Below are positions 24,990-36,843 of a DNA stretch of 64,000 nucleotides, one piece after another (the first letter of the stretch is position 1; every line of letters begins with the position of its first letter). The notes below the pieces were generated by a model, which was not told the DNA's origin, ran no database searches, and saw only the letters and a program-made list of their open reading frames with translations. The translations under genes and the position numbers were made by a program. The stretch spans positions 4,774,001 to 4,838,000 of the forward strand of contig JABYQQ010000001.1 of the NCBI GenBank assembly GCA_022605405.1, in the 5' to 3' direction. Source of the DNA: Earliella scabrosa (taxonomy: Eukaryota; Basidiomycota; Agaricomycetes; Polyporales; Polyporaceae).

Positions 24990-27808
24990 ATGGACACTCC
25001 TGCTTCCGCGCGTAGGCGGAAATCTCAAGTCTTCGTCGAGATTCCACCCTCTCCATACTCCATCAAGTCCACCAAGGTCGATCGTTCCGGTAATCCGGAC
25101 AACACGCCTTTAAAGGCGGTCGCTATGAACGTGGACAACCATCCTTCTCCCGCGAACAGTAGTTCCACTCAACTGAAGAGGAAGTCGCCTGACGAGGCAC
25201 AAGAGATGTCAAAGGACAAGGACGATGCTCAAACACCACGATCCAAGAAGCCAAAGACTCAGACGACTGCGAAGCCTGACGCCTCGGATAAGAAGGCTAT
25301 CAAAAGCGTCAAGGCGACGGAGGGTGAGCAGGACGCGTCCAAGGCGAATGAGGAGCCTGTTAGATGTCACCAATGCACGCGACACTTCGAACCGGCAGGT
25401 GAGCGACGATGTCTTGGCTGGTTAGCTCCGTTCCTCACATGGCGCATAACCAGCCACAATTCAATGCACCTTCAAGAGGCCCAATGGCCTGCGCTGTGTG
25501 CTCAAGTACTGCAAAGCATGTTTGCAAAACAGATATCAGCAAGACCTCAATGCTCTCAAAAGTCGCTCTCCAGCAGGTTCGGAGACGGAAAGGGCGAAGC
25601 ATGTGGACGGAGTACACTACCACTTCCAGTAAGTTCTGTCTTTGACCCAACATCACGTCTCCTCAACTCCATACAGATGTCCTCGTTGCAACGACACATG
25701 CAACTGCAGGTTCTGTCGCAAGGCAAAGGGGCTCCCAGCAACAGGGTATGTATCGTGACCATGATCTCTTATTTGTCATTGAGTATATGCACAGAAACCT
25801 CAACCTGGCCGCCCGCAAAGCCGAGAAAGAGAGTTCTGGCAGCGATGTTGGTGCAAAGAAGGTGCGCATCTGCTCTCGAATTCGTTTAATTGTGCTTATA
25901 CGATCTGCTTCGGGACGACAGTCTCCTGCAGCCAAGAGCAAGGCAGTTGGTACATCGAGTAGAGCTAAGGCTAGTATCGCACAGGGATCTACTGCCACCA
26001 AAGCGACCGCCGCGAAGAAGAACAAGGGGAACGAGAAAGACCAGAAGGCGAAGGGTCCCGCACAGGCGAAGTCATATCCATCGAAACTAAAGCCCCACGT
26101 GCTCGTACCTCCGTCTCCATACAGGACCCATGCCCAGAATGCTTCCGTTGTGAACAAGGCGCGCACTGTACCATCGAAGCCTGCAGCGCCTCCGAAGCCC
26201 ATTCCTAAGCCAGTATGGACGGTTCTACCTACTCCACTGCCCCATGATGAGGCCATCAGGCGGATGAACATTCGCGAGTTCTTGTTGCGGTTTGCTCATC
26301 TCGCCGATATTGCTCGTACCCACCTTGAAGAGCTCGAAGAACTTGCCTCTGCCAACCCGTACACGGACACCTTGGACACAGACGACGAGGAATACGACGG
26401 ACCCCGACTCGTGGGATGGATTAGCGAACCCGCCCTCCGAGCCATCCTGATCGGATTGATGTCGCTCCTCGCCAAGGATGCTGACGAGCGGGACGACGAT
26501 CCGTCTCCCTTTACCAATGCCATTCAACAAATCCGCGCTAGCGGTGCCAATCTTGGCAAGATGTGGTCCGCCCTGGCTACACTGCGGGACGATAGCGACC
26601 TGAGCTTCCCTGACCCTTTACCACCACCTCCCAGTGCTGTGCAGCGAAGCACTCGTACGCGCGAATCAACCTCCACCACAGCAGTCGTCACCACCGCACA
26701 GCTCGTTGAAGTGGTTGCTGCCCTCGTCGAGTCTGTCCTCGAGACCAGGCCAGTGCAAGACGACTTTGAGCGCGCTGCAACCCAAGAGAAGGACCTCTCC
26801 CGCGCTGCACGCGAGCTCACCGCTGCCGAGAATTTGCGCTACAAGGAGTTGAAGGCTGCCGAAGCCGCCGGGAAGCAGAAGAAGGACGACAAGTCCGAAG
26901 GCACCGTAGAGAAGGGCAAGGGTGCACCGAAAGGTTCTAAGGTTCCCCTCGAGGTGCGCAAGGCGGCGCTCGCCGAACACGAGGCCCTTCTCGCGGAGGT
27001 CGATTGTGCCCACCGAATCGCGTTGTCCGAGTGCATCCCACGCTTTGGCCCTCTGGGACGCGACACCGAAGGAAGGATCTACTATGCGATCACTCCTGGC
27101 GTCATCGAGCGCGAAGCTGCCCTCGAGTTGCTCGAGGGTGGCAAGGGCAAGGTCAAGTTCGGCAAAAGGCGTGTGGCGGAGCTCGAGGAGCGGACGCGGA
27201 CGAAGTACTGGTCCTGGTTCGTTGCCGTATGGGGCCGGAAGCCTGAAGGCGCGGAGGTTGCCAAACTCAACCAGAGTGAGGGCGACGACGATGCAGAGGA
27301 GAACGAAGACGAAGACGCTGAGCGTTGGTGGACGTTCTGGCAACCTGAGGAGGTCGCGAAGCTGGCCGACTGGTTGGCGATGAAGCACAACATCAATCTC
27401 GACACGAAACGGCCGGCGAAGAGCTCCGACGACTTGACCGTCGTTAATGTCGACGGCGACGGCGAGTCTGACAAGAAGTCTCGTGGTCGGCCTTCGAATG
27501 CGAGCACCCGCACGTTCGCCTCGATGAACAACTCTGATTCGGACTTGTCTGAGCCCGATGACTCTAGCAACGACGGCGACGTCCAGATGCGCATAGATAG
27601 TCGCGGGGAACCTGTCCCCACACGGAGCGACCTCCGCACCCTGGCCAGGGGCTTGAAGGAATACGCTGAGCTTCTGGGGTGGCGCATCAAGCGAGTTGCG
27701 AAGGACGGCAAGGACAGCGCAGACGAGAAGGCAGAGAAGGCCGACAAGGGCAAGGCCGTTGAGAGGAACGGCGGCCCGATCCCTCCTAAGCAGTTCTATG
27801 CCAAGTGA
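24990..27808 (+). CDS. CDCA7-type zinc-finger protein (zf-4CXXC_R1) with DDT/WHIM-like regions
   Basis: Probably a nuclear chromatin protein of about 870 residues. A basic, Ser/Pro-rich N-terminus precedes a zinc finger near residues 125-215, complete only after splicing: CHQCTRHFE, then CTFKRPNGLRC, LKYCKACLQNRYQQDL, CPRCNDTCNCRFCRKAKGLP. That Cys arrangement defines zf-4CXXC_R1 (CDCA7/RAM2). A Lys-rich linker leads to RRMNIREFLLRFAHLADI, resembling a DDT helix. Later, SECIPRFGPLGRDTEGRIYY and WWTFWQPEEVAKLADWL look like WHIM motifs of ISWI-type remodelling partners. CDCA7 proteins bind DNA and recruit the HELLS/DDM1 remodeller in maintenance DNA methylation; proteins joining this finger to DDT/WHIM parts are known in plants and some fungi. 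Four introns of 48-60 nt interrupt the finger region; the rest is one long exon. The finger call is strong; DDT/WHIM is motif-level only. Confidence 0.85.
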
Positions 27809-28049
27809 TGCTCATCTCCGGCTCGTAATTTATGAGCGGGCGGGAACCCGCCACTGGACCTTTCCGTACCCCCTTCATGCTTTTCGTACAGATACAGTCC
27901 CTCTATTCCCACATACGCTAGTAATGCGTTACTAGAAGATACCTGCCGTACTTGATGTCATCGCGTTCAATGTGCCAGTAATGTACAGAAGGAGTGTTTA
28001 CGTTAGATTATGTTACATAGCAAGTACTACCCTTCGCAAAGCATCTTGT
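27809..28049. other. Convergent 3' flanks of the CDCA7-like gene and SWS1
   Basis: A 241-bp AT-richer stretch between two stop codons on opposite strands. No gene is seen. Confidence 0.5.
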
Positions 28050-28652
28050 TCAGACTTGACATTGCTTGGCAATGAGCGACGCGAGCTCGTCTACGTTCAC
28101 AGGCCTCTCGATGCACCTCAATAGCCGTTGCGCAAGTATCGTTGCTAAGACGTGCTTGCACTACAGACCTCAATGGTGAGCGACGGCGTGAAGGCAGAGG
28201 GTGGTCAGCCTGCTTACCATTATCTGTGTTTCAGAGAGAAGAACAGAGTACGCGTATGCGGGGCATGTGCAGTAGGCGAGTGCATGCCCGCCTGCCGAAG
28301 GTAACCCTGGGAATACAGCGTACGTCGCGGTAGACCCAAGGACCTCATATTGCGGTCGACCCCACGGGGTCTTGTACTCGATCACTGAGGTGAGAGAACT
28401 CAGCTGTCGTTGAATTTAGAATGGCAACTTAACGATGCTCACCATTGTCTCTATCGATAAGGTCTAAAGCACCGAGTAGGAGGGTCTCTGGGAAGAAGAA
28501 CCGCAATTTCTCCAGGCTATCATCAACTTCGTGGTGTCAGCAGCCAGGAGCATGCATGACCAGTCATACGGCAGGAACTGTTACTCACTCGTTTCAACAG
28601 AGACGCTCTCCAAAATCTGTCCCAGCAGGGCCATGAGTTCGGGTGAAGGCAT
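28050..28652 (-). CDS. SWS1/ZSWIM7-like SWIM zinc-finger protein (Shu complex)
   Basis: Small nuclear protein of about 143 residues from four exons. It reads MPSPELMALLGQILESVSVE; DDSLEKLRFFF; ETLLLGALDLIDRDN; VIEYKTPWGRPQYEVLGSTA; HALAYCTCPAYAYSVL; CKHVLATILAQRLLRCIE. The SWIM motif CxC...CxH (CTC...CKH) is completed by the last intron. Size and motif order match animal ZSWIM7 (LDLVDR, YQVLGSS, CSCPAFAFSVL, CKHLLA). The Shu complex, which includes SWS1 and RAD51 paralogs, promotes RAD51 filament assembly in homologous recombination and error-free damage tolerance. The start at 28652 gives the family's usual length. It is divergent from TRM11, with about 300 bp between starts. Confidence 0.9.
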
Positions 28653-28954
28653 GTCCACCGATTGTAAGTGGTCAGACGCTGGCTAATAGTAGTAGGGTAG
28701 AGTCGTAATTAAGAGATCGATCTGATTATGCCAGCTGTGAGTGTTGTGGTCAGCATTCTTGTATTCCACTAGTGCAACATGGTCTGGACCCCTCACCGTT
28801 GCATAGCAGCTCGACGACATGGTCATGGTCAAGAGCAAGCGAGACTAACCGCCCGCTCGCCCAAATAGTCTCACTTTCCTTAATGGGATCTCTTTTGACT
28901 CAAAGTCACAGCCACTGCCACAACCATCTTGAGCATTTACGCCGATCGTGTGCC
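28653..28954. promoter_or_regulatory. Shared promoter region of SWS1 and TRM11
   Basis: About 300 bp between divergent starts. It holds no gene-like frame and must carry both promoters. No TATA box is obvious. Confidence 0.45.
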
Positions 28955-30833
28955 ATGCTAACCCAGTACCTATTCGTTTTCGCGCAGGTTCACGATGAGT
29001 TCCGGGTACCGGAACTGCTCTCAGTATCGGAGCTGTATGGGTTTCCGATCAAATTCCCCGAAAACCCTGAAAACAAAGACACATCCCGTCCATTCATGAT
29101 CCTCGAACTAGAAGATGAAGAGCACGCCAAACTACTCGCTAGACGATGTATCTTGATCAAGTGAGGATATAAGTTGTTCAGCTGCGAAGACATTGACCTG
29201 ACGGTCATTTTATGCATCGTATAGGTATGTTTGCGAGTTTTACGCCCGAGGGAAGAGTTACGAAGAAGTACATGAACGGAATCGATTGCGGAAGCCGCTA
29301 TGGGAGAAGTACATCGAGGATACATCCTTCAAGTTTCTCGTGACGGCGTTCAACCATACCATCCCCCAATGGCGTCAGAGGGATGTCGTCGAGAGCTTCT
29401 CCTATATGGACTTCCAAGGCAAGATCGAGATGAAGAACCCTGATATAACCTTAGCCTGCTTCGAGGAGTGTATGCGTCAAAGTGAACCCATGCCCACGAT
29501 GAGCCAGAACTCACGCTTTGATAGACCCCGACAAGCATGGAACCACCCGCGAGAAGACCGAGGGCGACGGAGAGTTCGACGAGGTGTGGTTCGGCAGGTT
29601 GGTGCGTTCCTTCCCACGTTGTTTCTGGACATGTGCTGATTTCTCACCCGGATAGATCGAAGTGGGCTCAGCTCGTTCGCTAGTGAAGACTTTCGATGTC
29701 AAAAAACGAGTGTACTTTGGGAACACTAGCATGGAGGCAGAAATGTCTCTCCTCATGGCAAACCAGACACTTGTACGGAGTCTGTGTGTGCTGTACACTC
29801 TGAGGTTGATAGCTTCTTCAGGCCTCACCGGGAAAGCTGATTTACGACCCTTTCATCGGAACCGGGAGTATGGCATATGTAAGTGTCGCGCTTGTACAAA
29901 GGATCGACAGCTCACCCTGAATGCAGACCACAGCGCACTTCGGTGCTTTCGTGTTCGGATCGGACATCGATGGTCGACAGATGAGAGGCAAAGGTAGGTG
30001 CTCCTTCCTGTCTGGTCTCTGGGCTTGGTGCTTATATGCGCCTAGTCAAACCACCAGGAATCATCCGTGCAGCCGCGCAGTATGGGGTCGCAAATCGTAT
30101 CGTGGACCTGTGCACATTCGACGTAACGCAGAATCCGTGGAGATGTGGAGAGCTCTTCGACGCGATTGTGACGGATCCCCCTTGTGCGTCCCACCAGCCT
30201 GACTCTGAGAGCTATGCTGATACGCGTGTACGCAGATGGCGTGCGTGCGGGAGCGAAACGGCTTGGACGAAAGACCAACCGTCCCTCAAGAGAAGGCCCG
30301 CCGCCTGTTCACGTTGAACGCCCGTATGTTTTGCATAATCTCTGTCCCGCCATTCGAAGCTCATGTGGCGCATAGAGATGACCAACCTTACGTTCCGCCC
30401 ACCAAGCCATACGAGCTATCCGAACTTGCCCGCGATTTGGTCCTTCTCGCTCGATATATGCTCAAGCCACGCGGCCGGTTGGTATTCTTCCTACCCACAG
30501 TTACTGAAGAATACGAAGAGCTCGACATTCAGGCCATGCTATGTGATGGCATGGAGCTCGTCGCCAACTCACTGCAAAACTTTGGCTCCTGGGGTCGAAG
30601 AGTACGTGTCTCTGATAGTACGAACAGCTACCTGTGTTGATCTGATCATCTTGCAGCTCATTACGATACGGAAAGCAACGACGCAGAAGTACCCACCGCC
30701 TACGTTCGATCCTGCGCACGCGGTCACGGACAACGTCGACGTGCATGTCCCCGCTCACAAGGATTTCCGGGAGAAGTACTTCCAGGGGTTCAAGAAAGGC
30801 GATGGTGATGTCGACGCCTCCGTCGTGGCATAA
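28955..30833 (+). CDS. TRM11: tRNA (guanine-10-N2)-methyltransferase catalytic subunit Trm11
   Basis: S-adenosylmethionine-dependent enzyme that methylates guanosine 10 of tRNAs, acting with Trm112. The start reads MLTQYLFVFAQVHDEFRVPE followed by LLSVSELYGFPIKF. The N-terminal region continues FYARGKSYEEVHERNR and FSYMDFQGKIEMKNPD. The methyltransferase part has LIYDPFIGTGSMAYTTAHFG (SAM-binding loop), FGSDIDGRQMRGK, and the catalytic TDPPYGVRAGAKRLG, reconstituted across an intron whose acceptor supplies the Tyr codon. After another intron comes DDQPYVPPTKPYELSELARD, then YMLKPRGRLVFFLP and FGSWGRRLITIRKAT. The order matches Trm11 throughout; about 470 residues expected. The C-terminus is a charged tail ending DVDASVVA. 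Confidence 0.93.
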
Positions 30834-31122
30834 ATGGTGACAATCGACGGAAAGGACACAAAATCTATGTACAAGCCAGAGTAGATCGAAATACTATGTA
30901 AGTATAAACACGATAGCAGCAGGATAGCGGCAGATGATGTTAATGCACAGCAATGTACGAAGCAATTACAGTGAACGCGTGTAGCAGGGGTACATAAAGT
31001 GACCGTGCACATAGTTAACAGAGTAAAATTAGGAAAAGTGAGCGAGTATAGATGAGAATTTGTCTGCATCTAGAGCGAGCAAGTACAAAAGGCGACGAAT
31101 TCGTTGGATTTTCAGAAGCAAC
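30834..31122. other. Convergent 3' flanks of TRM11 and the AlkB-like gene
   Basis: 289 bp of AT-richer DNA between two facing stop codons, probably containing both polyadenylation regions. No gene is seen. Confidence 0.5.
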
Positions 31123-34100
31123 TCAAGAGCTGTGTCGACCTCCGATATAACGAGCAGTCGCCGCAATCCGGAAGTTCAGGGGAACGACAGTGTGTCTGGT
31201 CGGACAAAAGTGTGATCAATCGCAAGCAGTGAGTGAAGAGATCTGCACGTACTCGTAGTACTCTTGGATATCAGCGCCGTCCATAATCAAGACGTCCCCC
31301 TACTCTCCGTCAGATCGCTGCCCTGAGATACACAATACGACCTACATGTCGGAGGAAGAGCGTCATCGAATTTGGAACCTTGCCGGAGCCGCCGTCTTCT
31401 CGATGTTTCTTATGCAGCCTGAAATGCATGTGTGCCGCTGAGCCAAGCGACAATGAAGCGACGCGTGGTCCAAGACCCTCCTCTGCATCGCTGTGGAACT
31501 GGTGAGGCATGATATCAGCTCATTCCGCACATTGAGGAAATTGGTCATTGACGTACCGACATGCTTTGTTGCTCCATGTAGGCCGCGCTGAGCACCTCGT
31601 TGAATTGGTAAGGCTTCTTACTCTCTGCCGCGAAAACGCTCATCATGCGACTATGAATCAGGTCACGAGCCGCTACGACAGCGGAAGGAGCCATGTCGAA
31701 TGGCACAGTGTTCGCCGTTCCTCCAATGTACTGCAAGCGGTCAGAGCAAGCGCGGAATGGCTGGGTTGGATTCGTGACCTACTTGATAAGGTGCGCCAGC
31801 TATCATACGTCAGAATCAACGTCGTAGACAATCGACGCTAGGCAATCTACGTACAATTCTGCGAGAAGTAGTTCGTGAGGAGCTCTCCACGGCATTGGTG
31901 CTGGGTAATCTCGTCGGCCGGGGGCGCTCACATGATACTCCATACTGAACACTCACGCTCTTGAGAGGGAATCGGCGGAATTGCAGCTCGCCAGTACTAG
32001 CCTGCTCCTGGTACGCTTGGAATATGTCGTCGGCCGTCCGGTTGATGAGTTTTGCGCCCATGATCAGGTAGATACGCCCCCTGTTGAAGATGCGACATTG
32101 AACGAGGCCAAGGAAGAGGACTTTGAGGTAGGATTACACACCTGTGGTAGGGCAAAGTGTAGATGTGGTAATAGCCGTTCGTGCCATTCTCGGTTCTGAA
32201 CGGCTTCAAGGGGGATACGATGATGCCTGACGTGCTCTCAATCAGTATCTTTGTAGCACGAGCTGAATAAGGGAGACATACCGGAATCGTACACCTGATG
32301 ATGTAAGAACTTCTCGTTCTTTTGGTTCCAGAACTCCTTCGGTATCCGACTTTTACCGGAGATGCACAACGTGTCCTGCGAACCGCTAAGTATGATCTGA
32401 GTAGGCGCACACACTGAAGCACCTACGCCACAATTCTGACACTCCCAGTGCTGCCACTTGTACCTGCCGTGCCTCAGCTACATTCCCCACGTATAGTGCA
32501 TTCGAACACACCTGCACGAGAGACGGCCACATTTCTTGCAGTGCCACCCCTTGGAGAATCGGTGACTGGTGACGACGCCGTCAATAGCCTCCGTCGCAGG
32601 AGGCCGTGGGGTTATATCCTCGAGCGGCTCATGCGCACAGTGCATCGACGCTTTCAAAAATGACTCGGCGTAGTTGAGATCTTCCGGAGCCGGCAAACCG
32701 GTCGGCAGGGTCCAGAACGCGGCGCATTCAGGCTGCAAGCACATCCAGCCCTCGCCGTACACTAGTGGAGATATCTTCGAGCACGACTGGCATTCGGAGT
32801 ACTGGACGCTCTGGCTGTCCGTCGAAGATGAATGCACGGAGACGTCTTCAGAGGGTGCGAATGGACTCACCGAGCGTGGCCCGTTACAGCTTCACCCTGC
32901 GAAGGTTCGCCCTTCTTCTCAATCCACCACGGCGGGCGTTGCTTGTCACAGTACTCGAACGCGAACTTGTATCGCACCACGAAGCCCTTCCCATTGTCTG
33001 CGGGCTGACGTTCGGCTACCGAGGACCCATCCACGCTCCATTTACATCATCCGGGGCAACGGGCATGACATCAGGAGTACTCACCCCACGCATGTGCGAT
33101 GTGGTAGAACCCGAGCACGGCATACGTGCAGTCCTTCTTTGACGTGAGGTCGTACGGGAAGAGCGCGTACCGATCGTCGATGATGAGGGCGACTGGTCGC
33201 TTCATGAGGTACGTGGAGAGCAGGGCGCGCACGGACTTGTCTCCATGATGCTGGTCGGACGCCTCGTGCAGGGTGGCGACGCCGTTCTGGTTCCGGAGGC
33301 TTTCTGCTTTCCCGCCACTGCGATTTACGAAGCGAATGCGTGTTCTGAGCACAGACGTTGTAGGCACGAGAGCGGAACTTACCCATGCGAGATGATGAGA
33401 CGCCCATCCCGAGCGAAGATGTCGCGACTGCATGCGTGGCGACGCCCGCTGAGCTCCAGATACCGGACTGGACATGCAACGCTCACCTCGCATGGAATCC
33501 TCCGAGAAGATAGCCCTTCGCGATGTCGTTGTTGAAGTATACGCCTCCCTGGTAGCTTCGGAACCAATCGAAAGACTCGCAGACCTCTTGCCTTGACTGA
33601 AGGATGGCAGGAAGGTTGGCTATATGCGCACGATATAGCGTTGGGCAACGTACCTTCGCCCAGATGATAGGTTGGACGGTCAACGGACGCTTGCTGATTG
33701 TGCCTGGGGGTGGAGTTGGCTTAGGGACGCCGGTGCCTATAGGCCTCGGCAAGGGGGTCGTTGAAGTGCGGTATGCAGAAGGCGTGCAGGTTCTGGATGC
33801 AGGTCTTGTGGAGGATTGGGAGACGGGCAGCGTGGACGTCCTAGAAAGACTTTCTCTCAGAGGCACCTCCGATTCTGCTCGTGCGCGTGGCCGGCTGCGA
33901 GATACAGGTTTCGTTGAGGTCTGGGAGGCAGGCGCCACAGACGTGCTGGAGATTCGTTCTCGAAGGGGTACTTCAGAAGGAGCTCGAGGAAGTGACACGC
34001 TGGGACTCCGGGATACAGTTTTCGTTGAGGTCTGGGAGGCAGGCGCTGCAGACGTCTTGAAGATTCGTTCTCGAAGGGGTACTTCGGAAGGAGCTCGAGG

Positions 34101-36504
34101 AAGTGGCATGCTTGGGGTTCGATTCGAGGGCCTTGAGGAGGCAGACGCAGAGGAAGACGTGGAGATACGTTCCCTGAGAGGTACCTCAGAAGGGGCTCGA
34201 GCCCGCGGCAAATTGGAAGCCAGAGGCGAATGCAGACTCTGGCGCATTGCTATGGGAGAGGCTCCCGACCGCAAACGAGCCGTCGCCTTGGCCTTTGGGG
34301 GTCGGCCGCGGGTAGCACCGACGACCTGTCGCAACGGAACCTCTTTCTCCTCGTCTGCGTCTGACGGCTGCGCGACTTTTGGAGGCTTGGGGAGCCGGTC
34401 AGGGACTAGAGGAGCGGCGACAACTTGTCGCAGAGGGACGTCTTCCTCTGCGTCCGAGTCGTCTGACGGCGGAATCTCGTCCGGAGAGCGCTCGTCGTTG
34501 GGCCACTCCTCAGCGAGCTGCACGGTGTTCCGCAAATCCATCAGGGCCTCAGTCGCAAGTCCCTGCAACATCCGGTCGGCTTCGGGGAGGTTCGCAGGGA
34601 TACCCAGGCTTGTCGAGGAGGGCTGCGGCGCAGTGCCTACAGCATCTCTCCGAGCAACCTTGGGCTTTGGGAGTCGGGCGACCGTGCGTCGTTCGGTAGG
34701 CGGAGGGGCTCGGACTTGTTCGCCACCGTCGCGGAGCACTCCCTTACCAATGGCGCGTGGCATCTCGGGTGGAGAGTGAGGAGCGCCGTCATGGTTCGAA
34801 TGCTTGTTCGAACGGAGAGTGCGCGGCTGAGGAGCGGAACTAGAACCAGACGCGTTCGAATCTCCCCCTGCGACAGTCTGCGCCTGCATCGCCACGTCCC
34901 AAGCTTGTATACCAGTCTGACCTTTCTCCCGACGTTGTCGCTTCGGTGGACGCGACGACAATGGAGTGCTTTCGACGACTCTGACCTGCGAACGCAGTCC
35001 CCTCCGGGCTTCCTTCTTGGACTTCTTGGATTTGCGCTTTATGCCGCCCGCTTTGCGGCCTGTGTCGACCTGACGAGCTTTGTGGGGGCTAGGGGGCGCG
35101 TGTACCGGCGACGGCGGCAGAGACGGCAACGGTGTGAGCGGCGAGGGAGGAAGGGAGGACAAAGGGCTGAGCGGCGAGGGAGGATCGGACGAGGTAAGCG
35201 GGGTCAGAGGAGAAGACGGAGGGTCCGGCGGGGATGCAACGGCCGCGGCTTTCGCAGGCGAGCGGTCTCTCCGTCGTTTTCTCCGTGGGCTGGGAGTTCT
35301 GGGAATTCGACGCTGATGAGGAGAATCGGAGGTGGGCGAGGCGCCCTCGTATGTGGAAGAAGCATGAGCGGGAGTCATGATGGCATCGAGCCCACGTTTA
35401 CTACTCGTTCGGGACAGTTTTGCGCCATTGGACGGAGATGATCGTGGAGGCTGTACAGGAGGAATGTTCGTGCATGCTTCAGTGCGATGAGTGTGGTCTA
35501 GCTTCGGGGCACGAGGTCGATTTTGACAGCATGTAGTGCTCGACGGGCTACTCGAAGAGGATATATGTGCAGCAGCGAAGGAGAGACGCAATCCGTCGTC
35601 GTAGGTGTCATGCACCTGCAACACAGCCGTAAGTGTGCCATGGAAGTGCGTAAGTAACTCGTAATGAACACATAAGACAGCATACCTCTGAAGCGGAGTG
35701 GCTCGACTGCAATGTCTGGTCCTCTGTTGCGCCTGAATAGGCCTTCAGATACTCGTCGACGTCATGGCTCCCGGAAAACACAAGAATGTCGTCCTTGTCC
35801 TCTCCATCATCGTCAGCAACTTCATGCGCGCCGTGCCAGTCCGTAGTAGCAGCCAGGGCGCGACCCAGGACGATATTCGCCGGGGTGACATTCTCGGACC
35901 ATCCCGGTGCTGCTTGAGTGACAGTACGAAGACCCGTATCGGTTGCCTTCGGGCTTCTTCGTGTAATGGACCCTGTAATTTGTCCGTATTCGTGCACGGC
36001 GGCATTGGCACACGGAGGAGGAGAGGGCTGGCCGCCCACCTTCCGGATGTTTGGGAGGCGCCATCCGAATCCGCGTCGTTTGCGCTCGTCGTCAACAACC
36101 TTCTGAGCAAACCGATCCCCGTCTGAGAACCAAGCGTAGTAGAACTTGACGAACACTTGTATGGTCTCTAACGAGGCATGGTCGGGACCGGGGGCACATG
36201 CGTTGGGCGAGTCAGACACGAACGCGAACTCGGCCCAGCGAGTCGCGGCGGCCCGTAACTACAACGCCGCGGCAGAATTCAGCGAAGCGAAGATACACGG
36301 CCGCCCATACATCGAGCAAGGGAGATGAATACTCACATTGGGCGTGTCTTTAATTTTAGTGGCAAGCCGCTCAAGCCAGTTGTCGCTTCTCCGACCTTGC
36401 TGCGGCCCAAAGTACTTGCGCTGCCGGAACACCTCTGAGAACGGAGAATCCTCAAGGAGCCTCTTGTCGTTCCACGACGTCGGCAGCCTCAACGCTGCCG
36501 ACAT
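31123..36504 (-). CDS. Large AlkB-like 2OG-Fe(II) dioxygenase with repeats and Cys-rich zinc-binding region
   Basis: A very large protein (about 1,500 residues, many exons). It starts MSAALRLPTSWNDKRLLEDS; the N-terminal about 270 residues match nothing I know. A Pro/Ser-rich basic region follows, then four tandem units of about 36 residues around SEVPLRERI (33790-34230), preceded by two EVPLRQVV variants. A conserved domain then reads YQGGVYFNNDIAKGYLLGGF, GRLIISHG, LIIDDRYALFPYDL. Two Cys-rich modules (CQSCSK..VYGEGWMCLQPEC and HCKKCGRLSCRYKWQHWECQ) probably bind zinc. The C-terminal AlkB-type domain has FHSDAEEGLGPRVASLSLGS (Fe-binding HxD), GDVLIMDGADIQEYYEHTVV (distal His) and FRIAATARYI (2OG-binding Arg). 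AlkB enzymes oxidatively demethylate DNA, RNA or protein; the substrate here is unknown. A clean intron at about 35625-35690 joins the N-terminal part in frame, but a fusion of two genes cannot be excluded. Confidence 0.82.
33790..34230 (-). repeat. In-frame tandem repeat in the AlkB-like gene (about 111-bp period)
   Basis: Four units, each encoding (A)(P/E)SEVPLRE(R/S) followed by a Ser/Thr-rich spacer. On the plus strand the most similar pair appears as TTCTCGAAGGGGTACTTC near 33957 and again near 34070. The outer units have diverged more. Two related EVPLRQVV copies lie farther from the stop, near 34330 and 34430. Confidence 0.8.
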
Positions 36505-36843
36505 GGCCCGCTGTAGGCACTTGCGGGGCCAGCGGGGTGGACGACTTGGTGGTCTCGGGGAGACGTGGGCAACGATGGGATGGTGGGAAGCGGGAAGGAT
36601 ATCATGCTCACTTGTCCACCTTCGGCATCATGCATCACGGCGGTGACGGAACTTGTCGTGTACAACAACCAAGTGTGGTACTCCGGATTGCCTTCGGTGG
36701 CCTGAGCGGCGTTACTGCACCGAAACTTCCGGGTGGGACTCTTCCGGCGCTCTATACGCGTTGACTAGAGAGCGACGGCGAGCGAGCATGCATGTGCGCA
36801 CAAGGCGCATGGACTCTATGCTACGTGAAAGACAGGAACGACA

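Noticed and set aside
33604..35441. Long plus-strand open frames opposite the AlkB-like gene
   Set aside because: They mirror the repeat-rich minus-strand exon. The minus strand has the conserved domains and correct splice junctions.
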